Shown here one piece after another: positions 1-6,465 of a stretch of DNA of 6,668 nt. The stretch comes from Candidatus Margulisiibacteriota bacterium (lineage in GTDB: Bacteria > Margulisbacteria > Marinamargulisbacteria > DT-59), in contig JABSQL010000337.1 of NCBI GenBank assembly GCA_013215865.1, forward strand, positions 1-6,668. The letters are read 5' to 3'. The notes under the pieces were generated by a model. The model did not search any database. It worked only from the letters and a program-made list of their open reading frames with translations, and was not told the DNA's origin. The translations under genes and the position numbers were made by a program. Within the stretch, counting starts at the first letter, position 1. Every line of letters starts with the position of its first letter.

Positions 1-1
1 A

Positions 2-478
2 AAAGGCGTGGAAAATGCAGGTGCGGACATGATATGTGTTCTTGCAAGTACCTATGTAGAGCCCTATAATGTACCCGCCAATTGGGCGCCTTTATATGAA
101 ATGAAAGAACATGTTTCTATTCCTGTACTTGGAAATGGGGGCCTTTTATCTTTGGAAGAAGGCAGAAACAAGTGTCAAAATTTGGATGGCTTCTTAATTG
201 GTCAGGCAACATTTGGGAATCCTTGGGTGTTCTCTCAAGTTAATTCCCAGATGTCCTTTGGAGACAAGTTACCAACCATTAAAAACCATGCCCAGTTCCT
301 TATTGAGTCAAAAGGAGAAGTGGTTGGTACACGAGAAATCAGAAAACACCTTCTTTCTTATGTGAAGCACTTCACAGGCGCAAAAGCATTTCGTTCCGAC
401 TTGGCTCATGTCGATTCTATGGAAAAAATAAACCATGTATTAGATGATATACATATGGCAGTCACACAAACATCATGA
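2..478 (+). CDS. dus: tRNA-dihydrouridine synthase, C-terminal half (5' end outside window)
   Basis: FMN-dependent reductase of the Dus family, which reduces uridines in tRNA to dihydrouridine using NADPH. The frame is open from base 2, so the gene starts upstream; the GTG at 8 is an internal Val. About 158 residues are visible, roughly half of the usual 320-340. Seen: the end of the TIM barrel with AGAD (visible residues 6-9), the phosphate-binding strand IPVLGNGG (40-47) and GFLIGQATFGNPW (63-75), then the helical tRNA-binding domain with REIRKHLLSYVKHFTGAKAFR. The catalytic Cys loop lies outside the window. Oddity: ungapped alignment to the usual AGADxITVHGRT places LAST where HGRT normally stands, so the conserved His and Arg are missing, and the usual IGRGALGNPW reads IGQATFGNPW. 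This may be a divergent subfamily or lineage-specific form. The stop overlaps the next start as ATGA, implying coupling. The family call is firm; the subtype (DusA/B/C) cannot be given. Confidence 0.9.
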   Translation, partial: KGVENAGADMICVLASTYVEPYNVPANWAPLYEMKEHVSIPVLGNGGLLSLEEGRNKCQNLDGFLIGQATFGNPWVFSQVNSQMSFGDKLPTIKNHAQFLIESKGEVVGTREIRKHLLSYVKHFTGAKAFRSDLAHVDSMEKINHVLDDIHMAVTQTS

Positions 479-1407
479 CAAAACTGACGTATCAACGGCT
501 ATCAGCAAGTCATATTCAGCATTTGCACCCTATCGCAGCACACATAGAAAAACACTGGCCGCATAACCCGGATGATTTCAAAGCAGCGTTCTTTGTAGAA
601 AACACTGGAAAGGCGATTGCAGAAGGCAAACTAGATGGATACATGCTATTTAAAAATGATTCACCCATCGGGATTGGCTGGGTTGAATTTTCTTTTGGTA
701 GGTATGGTCTCATTTCCTGTTACACCTGTGACCTTGGATTCGAAAGAACACTGGCCCGATATGTACTCGAATTAGTTGAAAATAAAGATGTGGTATTAGA
801 GCTCATTCATTTTGGGGAAACAGGAGACGTGTATCGAGATGCCATCAAAAATCAAGGGTTTATGGAGCAAAAACGAGAGCGGCTATATTTTGAGTATCCT
901 ATTGAACCTCTTTTTGAGTTGGGACCTCCAAATGGAAAGGCCATAACGCCACTTACTAAAGAACATACATCCCTTTCCAGCGACATTAGTTTCCCCGCCC
1001 ATCAATCCAGCCAAGATTTAAAGTACAACAGCGATTTTTTTACTCTTGAAAAACGGTCTGCTCTGGAAAAGGACATTTTTAATGGAATGTTTGGAGAGAT
1101 CATTCCTGAAGGTACTTTAAAGTTAGAAGTTGATGGTGTTCCAGTGGGAATATGTACGATAACAGGGTTACCTGCTTGGGGATATGACAAAATTGGCTGG
1201 GTGACAGATATATCCATTCTCCCTGAATACCATGGCAAAGGATATGGAAAATATATGTTGAAAGCCAGTTTAAATGCCATGTCATCTATTGATATACCAT
1301 ATGTAGGACTTGCTGTGAGTGATAATAATCCTATTGCTAGAAAGCTATATGAAAAACTTGGATTCGTCCCCTTCCAAACGTTCTACGAGTACGGTAATCC
1401 TGATTGA
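475..1407 (+). CDS. Tandem GNAT-family N-acetyltransferase
   Basis: Predicted acetyl-CoA-dependent acyltransferase of 310 residues, about twice the length of a single GNAT domain. The C-terminal half carries a clear GNAT fold: strand IGWVTDISILPEYHG followed by the acetyl-CoA pyrophosphate loop HGKGYGKYM (residues 253-261, motif A), and motif B LAVSDNNPIARKLYEKLGF (279-297). The N-terminal half (about 1-143) looks like a second, degenerate GNAT domain: a beta hairpin near GYMLFKNDSPIGIGWVEF and a final YRDAIKNQGFMEQKRERLYF resembling the usual YEKLGF ending, but no RxxGxG/A loop. Two-domain GNATs of this kind include mycothiol synthase and several small-molecule or protein acetyltransferases; nothing here shows the substrate. 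The ATG start lies inside the stop of dus (ATGA) and no Shine-Dalgarno sequence is visible, so translation probably depends on the upstream ribosome. The end overlaps the tlyA start (TTGA). Placement among RNA-modifying genes hints at a translation-related substrate, which is inference only. Confidence 0.82.
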   Translation: MTKLTYQRLSASHIQHLHPIAAHIEKHWPHNPDDFKAAFFVENTGKAIAEGKLDGYMLFKNDSPIGIGWVEFSFGRYGLISCYTCDLGFERTLARYVLELVENKDVVLELIHFGETGDVYRDAIKNQGFMEQKRERLYFEYPIEPLFELGPPNGKAITPLTKEHTSLSSDISFPAHQSSQDLKYNSDFFTLEKRSALEKDIFNGMFGEIIPEGTLKLEVDGVPVGICTITGLPAWGYDKIGWVTDISILPEYHGKGYGKYMLKASLNAMSSIDIPYVGLAVSDNNPIARKLYEKLGFVPFQTFYEYGNPD

Positions 1408-2180
1408 CAAAAATTCAACTTTCTAAACTGGTTGTATCACAGGGCTTTGCTCCCTCTGTTGAAAAAGCAAAAGCACTTATCCTTGCTGGGCACATTCTAG
1501 TAAATGACTATCCTGTGACAAAAGCAGGTACCTTTGTTGATAGCCAATCAGACATTCGAAGTAAGTATCATGACGGTAAATATGTCAGCCGTGGGGGCAA
1601 TAAATTAGAAGGTGCCCTTTCTTCCCTGGGGATAGCGATTGCAGGAAAAACAGCCCTTGATATTGGTCAGTCTTCAGGGGGGTTCACAGACTGTCTCTTG
1701 CGTCATGGTATAGCGCATGTCATTGGTGTGGATGTGGCGTATGGCATGCTGGACTACAAAATTCGGCAAGATAAACGTGTGTCTTTCTTAGAAAGAACCA
1801 ACGCCCGGTATCTAGATCAAGCGATGTTGGCTAAAGTAACTTCACAATATGATGATGTGTCTCAACTTCTTTCAAACATTGATATAGTGGTCATGGATGT
1901 GTCTTTTATTAGTGTTTTAAAAGTACTGCCTGCTATTTTACCCTTGGTATTATCAAATACAGATTTTTTGATATTGATTAAGCCTCAGTTTGAAGCGCCC
2001 AAAGATAAAATTGGAAGTGGGGGAATTATTCGAGACGAAGGTGTCATTCGGGATGTACTCACAACATTGGAGGTTAAATTGCTTCAAATTGGCCTTGTGC
2101 TTATTCAGAAGTGCCCCTCCCCTATTACGGGTAGAAAAGGGAATCAGGAGTTTTTCTTTCATTTGAAGAGCAATTCATGA
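1404..2180 (+). CDS. tlyA: TlyA-family rRNA 2'-O-methyltransferase (S4 + FtsJ-like domains)
   Basis: SAM-dependent ribose 2'-O-methyltransferase family; the mycobacterial member methylates cytidines in 16S and 23S rRNA and confers capreomycin sensitivity. The older label hemolysin A is common for homologues. The 258-residue length is normal. Domains: N-terminal S4 RNA-binding domain (about 4-50, with VEKAKALILAGHILVND), the family hallmark YVSRGGNKLEG (60-70), and SAM-binding motif I DIGQSSGGFTD (86-96, usually DIGASTGGFTD, so A to Q and T to S here). The 2'-O-methyltransferase K-D-K-E tetrad looks complete: a Lys in the hallmark segment, D165 in MDVSF, K193 in IKPQFE and E249 in NQEFF. The start is TTG at 1404: the codon just before it in frame is TGA (1401-1403) and no ATG follows before the S4 helices, so TTG is the only reasonable start. 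No Shine-Dalgarno is visible; the TTGA overlap with the GNAT stop implies re-initiation. The 3' end overlaps the next gene (ATGA). Confidence 0.94.
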   Translation: MTKIQLSKLVVSQGFAPSVEKAKALILAGHILVNDYPVTKAGTFVDSQSDIRSKYHDGKYVSRGGNKLEGALSSLGIAIAGKTALDIGQSSGGFTDCLLRHGIAHVIGVDVAYGMLDYKIRQDKRVSFLERTNARYLDQAMLAKVTSQYDDVSQLLSNIDIVVMDVSFISVLKVLPAILPLVLSNTDFLILIKPQFEAPKDKIGSGGIIRDEGVIRDVLTTLEVKLLQIGLVLIQKCPSPITGRKGNQEFFFHLKSNS

Positions 2181-2812
2181 AACACCTTTTATACACTGGA
2201 TGGTTGTTGATTACCAATACATGGCGATACATCAGATATTTCAAGATTTTTCGAATCGATTGGATGCTGTATCATTTTTATAAGCTCCGGTATTCCTACA
2301 AACAATTCATGGCAGAAAAAAAAGAGAGCCAAAGGCCCACACATGAGTTGACTTATGGTGAAACGCCCTATGTGACAATAGATGCCATTTTTAAGCATAT
2401 TCCGCATACAGAATTTAATACTTTTTATGATTTGGGGTGTGGCAAGGGAAGGGTAGTGTTTTATGTAAATGCACGATATAAATTAAAGAGTATTGGTGTT
2501 GACGTTATACCAACTTTTATCACTGTTGCTTCAAAAATAGCATCAGTAAAGAACATAAAAGGGGTTCAATTCATTCTTAAAGACTTTTTAAAATTGGATT
2601 TGAAACGGAAAGCCATTGTACTAGTATGTCCTACCTGTCTAGATAAACCGACCATAGCCTCATTATTTAAACGTCTCGAAACCCTACCGAAAGACAGCAT
2701 AGTGATTACCAATTCAGTTCCCATTCAAAGCAACACGATTGAATGCACCCATACCCTAGAAGAACCTTTTTCCTGGGGTAGGTCTCTTGTTTATATTCAT
2801 AAAATAATATAA
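2177..2812 (+). CDS. Class I SAM-dependent methyltransferase (DOT1/CT133-like), substrate unknown
   Basis: Small 211-residue Rossmann-fold methyltransferase. Motif I FYDLGCGKGRVVF (83-95) is intact, with the acidic ribose-binding residue in GVDV (107-110) and a following aspartate in LKDF (134-137). The segment YGETPYVTIDAIF (60-72) ahead of motif I and the final FSWGRSLVYIHK (198-209) resemble a group of small methyltransferases distantly related to DOT1 and found for example in chlamydiae; this is from memory, not a search. The motif IV region reads VLVCPTCLDKP (148-158), without the NPPY of DNA or N6-adenine enzymes. The first 45 residues are rich in aromatic, hydrophobic and Arg/Lys residues and could lie on a membrane or bind RNA; no clean signal peptide is seen. 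The start overlaps the tlyA stop (ATGA) and is preceded by a purine-rich GAAGAG at 2165-2170, spaced 6 nt, a plausible ribosome binding site. It closes the four-gene overlapping operon. The substrate cannot be assigned. Confidence 0.8.
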   Translation: MKHLLYTGWLLITNTWRYIRYFKIFRIDWMLYHFYKLRYSYKQFMAEKKESQRPTHELTYGETPYVTIDAIFKHIPHTEFNTFYDLGCGKGRVVFYVNARYKLKSIGVDVIPTFITVASKIASVKNIKGVQFILKDFLKLDLKRKAIVLVCPTCLDKPTIASLFKRLETLPKDSIVITNSVPIQSNTIECTHTLEEPFSWGRSLVYIHKII

Positions 2813-2846
2813 AGTTTTAATTTATTTTACTTTGCAAGATCTTTTT

Positions 2847-4136
2847 ATGACATTTAACAAAATAGTATCCACTGTAGAAGAAATAAACATTAATTGTGAT
2901 TGCGAAAAGGATCTAGAATGGTGGGCCGTCTTTATAATAAGAAGGGCTAATAAACCATTTTTTAATCCTAAAATTCAGTATGATTCAGGTATGGAGCTAA
3001 TCATTGGTAGATCGGGTTTAGGTTCTGAGTTCATAGAAATTCTGAAAAGTGATTACCTACCATTTTCTAATATTACATCAGAAATGTTTGTAGGTAGGTT
3101 CTTCCTTGTGTGTCAAAGAATAGAATTACGTGTGGATGAAATACCAAGCAGAAAAAAAAAACACATAGTCTCCTTGTTTATTTCATTAAGTAATACATTC
3201 TTCCTTAATTCTTATAATGAGGATAAGATCAAACTTGGTTTCGAAATTAAATTTGATAATGAATATATCGTAACATTAAAATATCCACAAAGTAAACATA
3301 GGACGTATCGTTTTGTTCATCATATTAGTTCGAGTGAGGAAACATATTGTTTTCAAAATCAATCATTAGAAGAAGAGACCCTTGGTTTATCCTTTATTTG
3401 TACAAAATCTAAAGACAATGATGAATATGTTTTTTTGTATAGTGGAAAAGGTTCTGGGCCTAAACAATTTTACCAATCTAAGAAGAAAAAAATAAACCAA
3501 TTCGAATCGCACAAATCAAGAATGCCTACACGTAAATCTCCATTTTACAATCCTTTTTGGATTGCAGTTCTAGTTCATAATTATTTCTGTACACTAGAGC
3601 CTGAGGAGCTCAATAAGAATTTGATAGCAGCAATGAAGCTGATCATTAAAGAATCGAAGTTGGCTACTGAGTTCTATGAACTTCTGAAAGAACATCACAA
3701 TAAAACCTTTGATGTTTCTTTGAGATTATTTCTAGAGAGATTCATCATTGTTATGGATCTAATAAATGAGTATTGTCCTGAGATACCCAATAAAAATGAT
3801 AGATATATAGCAGCAATACTGATTTCATTCACGAATTGGTTTTTTACTGACAAAGCATTTTGTTCAAAGTACGATGTGATAACTCCTCTATTTTCACTTA
3901 AAGGTGAAGATAATATTTGCCTAAACATTCTTCATCCCACAAAAGACACACATCAAGATTACAAATTTTCTCATATTATTAAAAAAAATATTGAAGAATA
4001 CTGTTTTATAAGCGAGCTCAACAAGTTTGGATTGTCTTTTGCATGTGAGTCTAGGGGTGATAAACACATATTTTCATTAATAAACTATACCTTTTATACT
4101 TCTCGTACCCTAGAGCGGGAAGTGCTTAACAGATAG
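2847..4136 (+). CDS. Unknown AT-rich protein made of two diverged tandem repeats
   Basis: No family recognised. The chosen start is ATG 2847 (429 residues); an in-frame TTG at 2832 would add five residues, and neither has a clear ribosome binding site. The protein is an internal duplication: with numbering from ATG 2847, about 25-200 aligns with about 236-415. Paired blocks are WWAVFI/WIAVLV, GSEFIEILK/ATEFYELLK, MFVGRFFLV/LFLERFIIV, an EIP..(K)..I..ISxxNxFF block in both, YRFVHHI/YKFSHII, ETYCF/EEYCF and LGLSF/FGLSF. One stretch of 61 residues aligns without gaps at about 31% identity by my count. The two units are joined by a basic linker (about 202-232, including KKKK). No signal peptide, convincing membrane span or catalytic motif is seen; the aromatic and hydrophobic pattern suggests alternating helices and strands. 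GC is near 29% in five sampled lines, against about 46% in neighbours, and codons are A/T-ending, so recent acquisition or relaxed selection is likely. It starts 34 nt after the operon and may be read through from it. Confidence 0.72.
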   Translation: MTFNKIVSTVEEININCDCEKDLEWWAVFIIRRANKPFFNPKIQYDSGMELIIGRSGLGSEFIEILKSDYLPFSNITSEMFVGRFFLVCQRIELRVDEIPSRKKKHIVSLFISLSNTFFLNSYNEDKIKLGFEIKFDNEYIVTLKYPQSKHRTYRFVHHISSSEETYCFQNQSLEEETLGLSFICTKSKDNDEYVFLYSGKGSGPKQFYQSKKKKINQFESHKSRMPTRKSPFYNPFWIAVLVHNYFCTLEPEELNKNLIAAMKLIIKESKLATEFYELLKEHHNKTFDVSLRLFLERFIIVMDLINEYCPEIPNKNDRYIAAILISFTNWFFTDKAFCSKYDVITPLFSLKGEDNICLNILHPTKDTHQDYKFSHIIKKNIEEYCFISELNKFGLSFACESRGDKHIFSLINYTFYTSRTLEREVLNR

Positions 4137-4156
4137 ACATTGTAAAATCCACTAAG

Positions 4157-4575
4157 TTACTCCTTCAATAGATCAATGTCTTTTAACCAATTGATAACAT
4201 TTCTTAGACCAACCTCTTCTTTAGTAACAAACTCTCTATCGCAATTATGTACAAGCTGGATTTGTCGAATCGGATGTTGAAATACTCTTTTAAAATAAGA
4301 AAAAGCCCTACTTATAGTTGTATCTGACCATTTCACTTCTATCATGTGAGTCTCTTGTTTATCTTGAACAATTAAGAAATCGAGTTCTTTACCCTCTTTT
4401 GTCCTCAGGTAATATAGTACGCCTTTTACTCCTTTGGTGTCATTAATGAAATCTAATTCTTTGATGACTTCAACCTTTTTGATATATAGGTTTTACCTGT
4501 TTGTCTTGGCCCCGTTATCAACACGATTTTCTTATCTAAATCCTTGCATATGTAAGGCGTTATCATTCGTTTCAT
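4157..4575 (-). pseudogene. Deleted relic of an AAA_14/DUF4143 ATPase
   Basis: Two pieces of one minus-strand gene remain. The N-terminal piece (from ATG at 4575 or 4566) reads MKRMITPYICKDLDKKIVLI followed by the Walker A loop GPRQTGKT at about 4512-4489, then leaves frame and stops at 4453. The C-terminal piece, in another frame from about 4492 to the TAA at 4159-4157, reads INDTKGVKGVLYYLRTKEGK, then ELDFLIV and MIEVKWSD, the typical end of DUF4143 proteins; the D...ExK arrangement resembles a PD-(D/E)XK nuclease-like core. Intact members are about 400 residues; here only about 140 survive, with Walker B, sensor and the middle domain absent. The break falls within a few bases after the Walker A Thr codon, so one internal deletion with a frame change explains it. 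These ATPases are common in accessory loci and their function is poorly defined. The relic lies opposite to its neighbours. An ATG-started 62-codon ORF (4345-4157) covers only the tail and is unlikely to be a functional protein. Confidence 0.8.
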
Positions 4576-4597
4576 TAGTACCATTGCAGCATATAAA

Positions 4598-4641
4598 CCA
4601 GAATAGTCCGGACTATTCCAGCTTACGCGCCAGAATAGTCC
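4598..4641. repeat. Triple inverted/direct repeat with a perfect 18-bp palindrome
   Basis: GAATAGTCC at 4601-4609 is followed directly by its reverse complement GGACTATTC at 4610-4618, making a perfect 18-bp palindrome. A third copy, GAATAGTCC, stands at 4633-4641. Copies one and three share the longer 12-mer CCAGAATAGTCC, 32 bp apart. Copies two and three can pair as a 9-bp stem with a 14-nt loop, so two mutually exclusive hairpins are possible. The cluster lies just upstream (on the minus strand) of the ATPase relic's start and about 57-100 bp upstream of recN. It could be an operator, a small repeat-family element or a scar of a mobile element; the sequence alone does not decide. Confidence 0.75.
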
Positions 4642-4656
4642 CACGAAAACCACCTC

Positions 4657-4686
4657 TTTACTGCGACTAAGACTAGTGTGTATAGT
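4657..4686 (+). promoter_or_regulatory. Possible recN promoter
   Basis: TTTACT at 4657-4662 and TATAGT at 4681-4686 are separated by 18 bp and resemble sigma-70 -35 and -10 boxes. Transcription would start only a few bases before the recN ATG at 4698, giving an almost leaderless message; that fits the lack of a clear Shine-Dalgarno there, but also weakens the call. No recognisable LexA box of the gamma-proteobacterial or Bacillus type is seen nearby. Confidence 0.22.
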
Positions 4687-4697
4687 CATAGTAAGAT

Positions 4698-6296
4698 ATG
4701 TTGAAACAACTATATATCCGAAATATTGCTATCATAGATGAAATTGAGCTTAATTTCTCTGAAGGTCTTACCGTATTCAGTGGTGAAACGGGTGCAGGGA
4801 AATCGATTATTGTGGATGCCGTTTCAATTCTGTTGGGCCATACATTCAAAGAAGACTTCCTCAAAGAAGGGTGCCAAGAGGCTCTCATTGAAGGGACTTT
4901 TTATTTTAACCCCCCTGTGTCACAAAATATGATGGTTGTTACGCGCAAACTTGTTCGAGGAAGGGGTAGTATCGCTAAAATAGACGGAGAAACAGTGACC
5001 CTCAAACAGCTACAGAAAGTATTATTGCCACTAGTAAACTCTGTCGGTCAGCATGATACTCTGACTCTTTTAAATAAAGACTATCAGCATACCATTCTAG
5101 ACCATTTTAAACGGGATCATATTGAAAAGCCTCTTCTTGCGTATCAAGAGTGCTATAGGCAGTTTAAAACCGTTGAAAATGACTATTTGGCTTTCACTCA
5201 AGGTAGAGACATCCTATTACAAAAAATCAACTCTTTGGAGCTACAGATAGCCGATATTGATACTCAGTCGTTTTCAAAGGAAGAAGAAACATTACTCAAT
5301 ACCCAGAAAAAAGACCTCCACACTTTTGAGTTTACACAGAAAAACATGGCAACACTTTCCGAGCTGTTTGATCATGCAGCTTCAGACCTCTCACAGGCAC
5401 AGAATGTCTTATCGTCATTTGATTCAACACACCCTATTGTAGGATCTTTATCTGGTCAATTAAACCAGTGTCAAATGAATGTTGCTGAATTTTTATCTGT
5501 GGCTGAAATGGGGGCTTCTCAGTTATCAGAGCTAGAAGATATGAATATTGATGACATTGAGAGCCGGCTTGATGTGATCTTTCGGTATAAACAAAAATAT
5601 AACGTTTCTTCTATTGAAGCATTGTTGGCATTAAAAGATTCTCTTGATATTGAACGTCTCGCTTTATCACAAAACAATCAAAACCAAGATGCTATCAAGC
5701 ACAGGTATACCCAACTTCATCATGAGGTCCGTACACGGGCAACAACCCTTCATCAAACCAGGGAAAAAATAGCGGGGAAATTACGTTCTGAGATCCAACA
5801 ACACTTGCTAGATCTCTCATTTACTCAAGCTAACTTCACATGTACCTGTCAGCTTCATTTAGACAAGCTAACAGAAACAGGTGCCACTGACGTCACCTTT
5901 CTCCTATCTGCAAACCCGGGCGAACCCCTCAAACCGCTTCACAAGATTGCATCCGGGGGAGAACTTTCCCGTGTAATGCTGGCCATTCAATCTGCCACCC
6001 TTAAAAACACGGGTATCCAATGCATCATATTTGACGAAATTGATTCTGGAGTGGGTGGATTAACAGCCATTGAAATGGGAAAAAAATTAAAGCAACTCTC
6101 TCACCATGTGCAGGTGTTTTGCGTCACACACCTTGCCCAAATTGCCAAAGAAGCCAACCAACACTTTGTCATCTCAAAAAGTGTTTCGGAGAATCAAACC
6201 AAAGTCAAAGCAACGCCGCTTGAACCACAAGATATTTCTCAGGAACTTCACCGCATGATCGGTGGCAAAGATGTGTCTTCTCTACTTCAGACTTAA
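4698..6296 (+). CDS. recN: DNA repair protein RecN
   Basis: SMC-like ABC ATPase that binds DNA ends or single strands and promotes RecA-dependent double-strand break repair in the cytoplasm. All hallmarks are visible: LYIRNIAIIDEIELNF at the N-terminus, Walker A GETGAGKS (29-36), the GQHD segment (117-120, usually GQHE/D), a coiled-coil middle (about 140-370), the pre-signature NPGEPLKPLHKI (406-417), ABC signature SGGELSR (419-425), Walker B CIIFDEID (442-449) with the catalytic Glu, and the H-loop THLAQ (477-481). The length of 532 is a little short against the usual 550-570; the coiled coil is slightly reduced and the protein ends soon after MIGG, whereas many homologues carry about 15-20 more residues (a helix often containing ELL). 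The start ATG at 4698 is fixed by the conserved LxxLxIxNxAIID opening; only a weak GTAAG precedes it. Its own promoter is likely, since an opposite-strand relic lies upstream. Confidence 0.96.
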   Translation: MLKQLYIRNIAIIDEIELNFSEGLTVFSGETGAGKSIIVDAVSILLGHTFKEDFLKEGCQEALIEGTFYFNPPVSQNMMVVTRKLVRGRGSIAKIDGETVTLKQLQKVLLPLVNSVGQHDTLTLLNKDYQHTILDHFKRDHIEKPLLAYQECYRQFKTVENDYLAFTQGRDILLQKINSLELQIADIDTQSFSKEEETLLNTQKKDLHTFEFTQKNMATLSELFDHAASDLSQAQNVLSSFDSTHPIVGSLSGQLNQCQMNVAEFLSVAEMGASQLSELEDMNIDDIESRLDVIFRYKQKYNVSSIEALLALKDSLDIERLALSQNNQNQDAIKHRYTQLHHEVRTRATTLHQTREKIAGKLRSEIQQHLLDLSFTQANFTCTCQLHLDKLTETGATDVTFLLSANPGEPLKPLHKIASGGELSRVMLAIQSATLKNTGIQCIIFDEIDSGVGGLTAIEMGKKLKQLSHHVQVFCVTHLAQIAKEANQHFVISKSVSENQTKVKATPLEPQDISQELHRMIGGKDVSSLLQT

Positions 6297-6461
6297 CTTC
6301 TTTCTTTTATTTTTTTATAATTTTATGTTAATGTAGTTTTCTGAACATTATTTCAATGGAGATGGGTCCGTGATCAATAAAATTATTTCTTGCCAATCAG
6401 AACAAGATACCACACTAAATTGTAGGAAAAAAAGATGTAGCGTCAATGAAACCTGTTCCAT
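6297..6461. other. Intergenic stretch between recN and a convergent minus-strand frame
   Basis: AT-rich spacer beginning with a T-rich tract at 6300-6317 directly after the recN stop. A weak 6-bp AT hairpin (6329-6334 pairing with 6345-6350, loop of 10) follows; with only one G-C pair and no strong T-run after it, it is a poor terminator. The stretch also contains most of the small ORF listed separately. I see no tRNA, rRNA or repeat in it. Confidence 0.4.
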
Positions 6462-6465
6462 CTAG
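6370..6465 (+). CDS. Candidate 31-codon Cys-rich small ORF
   Basis: A GTG-started frame follows GGAG at 6358-6361 with 8-nt spacing, the best-looking ribosome binding site in the window. The product would have 31 residues with four cysteines (SCQ, NCRKKRC, ETC), a basic centre and no hydrophobic segment. No family is recognised. It lies 73 nt after recN and its end overlaps the end of the convergent minus-strand frame by 4 nt. At this length an open frame can easily arise by chance, so only the ribosome binding site supports it. Confidence 0.2.
   Translation: MINKIISCQSEQDTTLNCRKKRCSVNETCSI

Noticed and set aside
516..1285. Several minus-strand open frames opposite the GNAT gene
   Set aside because: They are antisense to a well-supported gene, have no recognisable motifs and are composed of residues expected from reverse reading.
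1953..2407. Minus-strand frames opposite tlyA and the methyltransferase
   Set aside because: They oppose conserved coding sequence and show no family features.
3695..3928. Minus-strand 77-codon frame inside the orphan gene
   Set aside because: It lies opposite the second repeat unit, which is conserved at the protein level with the first, so the plus strand is the coding one.
4598..4641. CRISPR array
   Set aside because: Only three 9-12 bp units in mixed orientation, with unequal spacing and no spacer-like pattern.
4434..4670. Plus-strand 78-codon frame across the ATPase relic and palindrome
   Set aside because: It is antisense to the recognisable Walker A region and has no family features.
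4576..4689. N-terminal extension of the ATPase relic to an ATG at 4689
   Set aside because: The extra 38 codons run through the palindromic repeats and do not resemble the family's N-terminus; ATG 4575 or 4566 fits better.
4673..5442. Short frames overlapping recN on both strands
   Set aside because: They are out-of-frame or antisense shadows of RecN, whose conserved motifs are intact throughout.
6329..6350. Hairpin after recN as an intrinsic terminator
   Set aside because: The stem is 6 bp with one G-C pair and a 10-nt loop, and it is followed only by TTTC; the long T tract lies before it, not after.
6424..6464. Minus-strand terminator after the convergent frame
   Set aside because: A T-run is present, but the only stem before it is about 5 bp (AGATG/CATCT) with a 21-nt loop.
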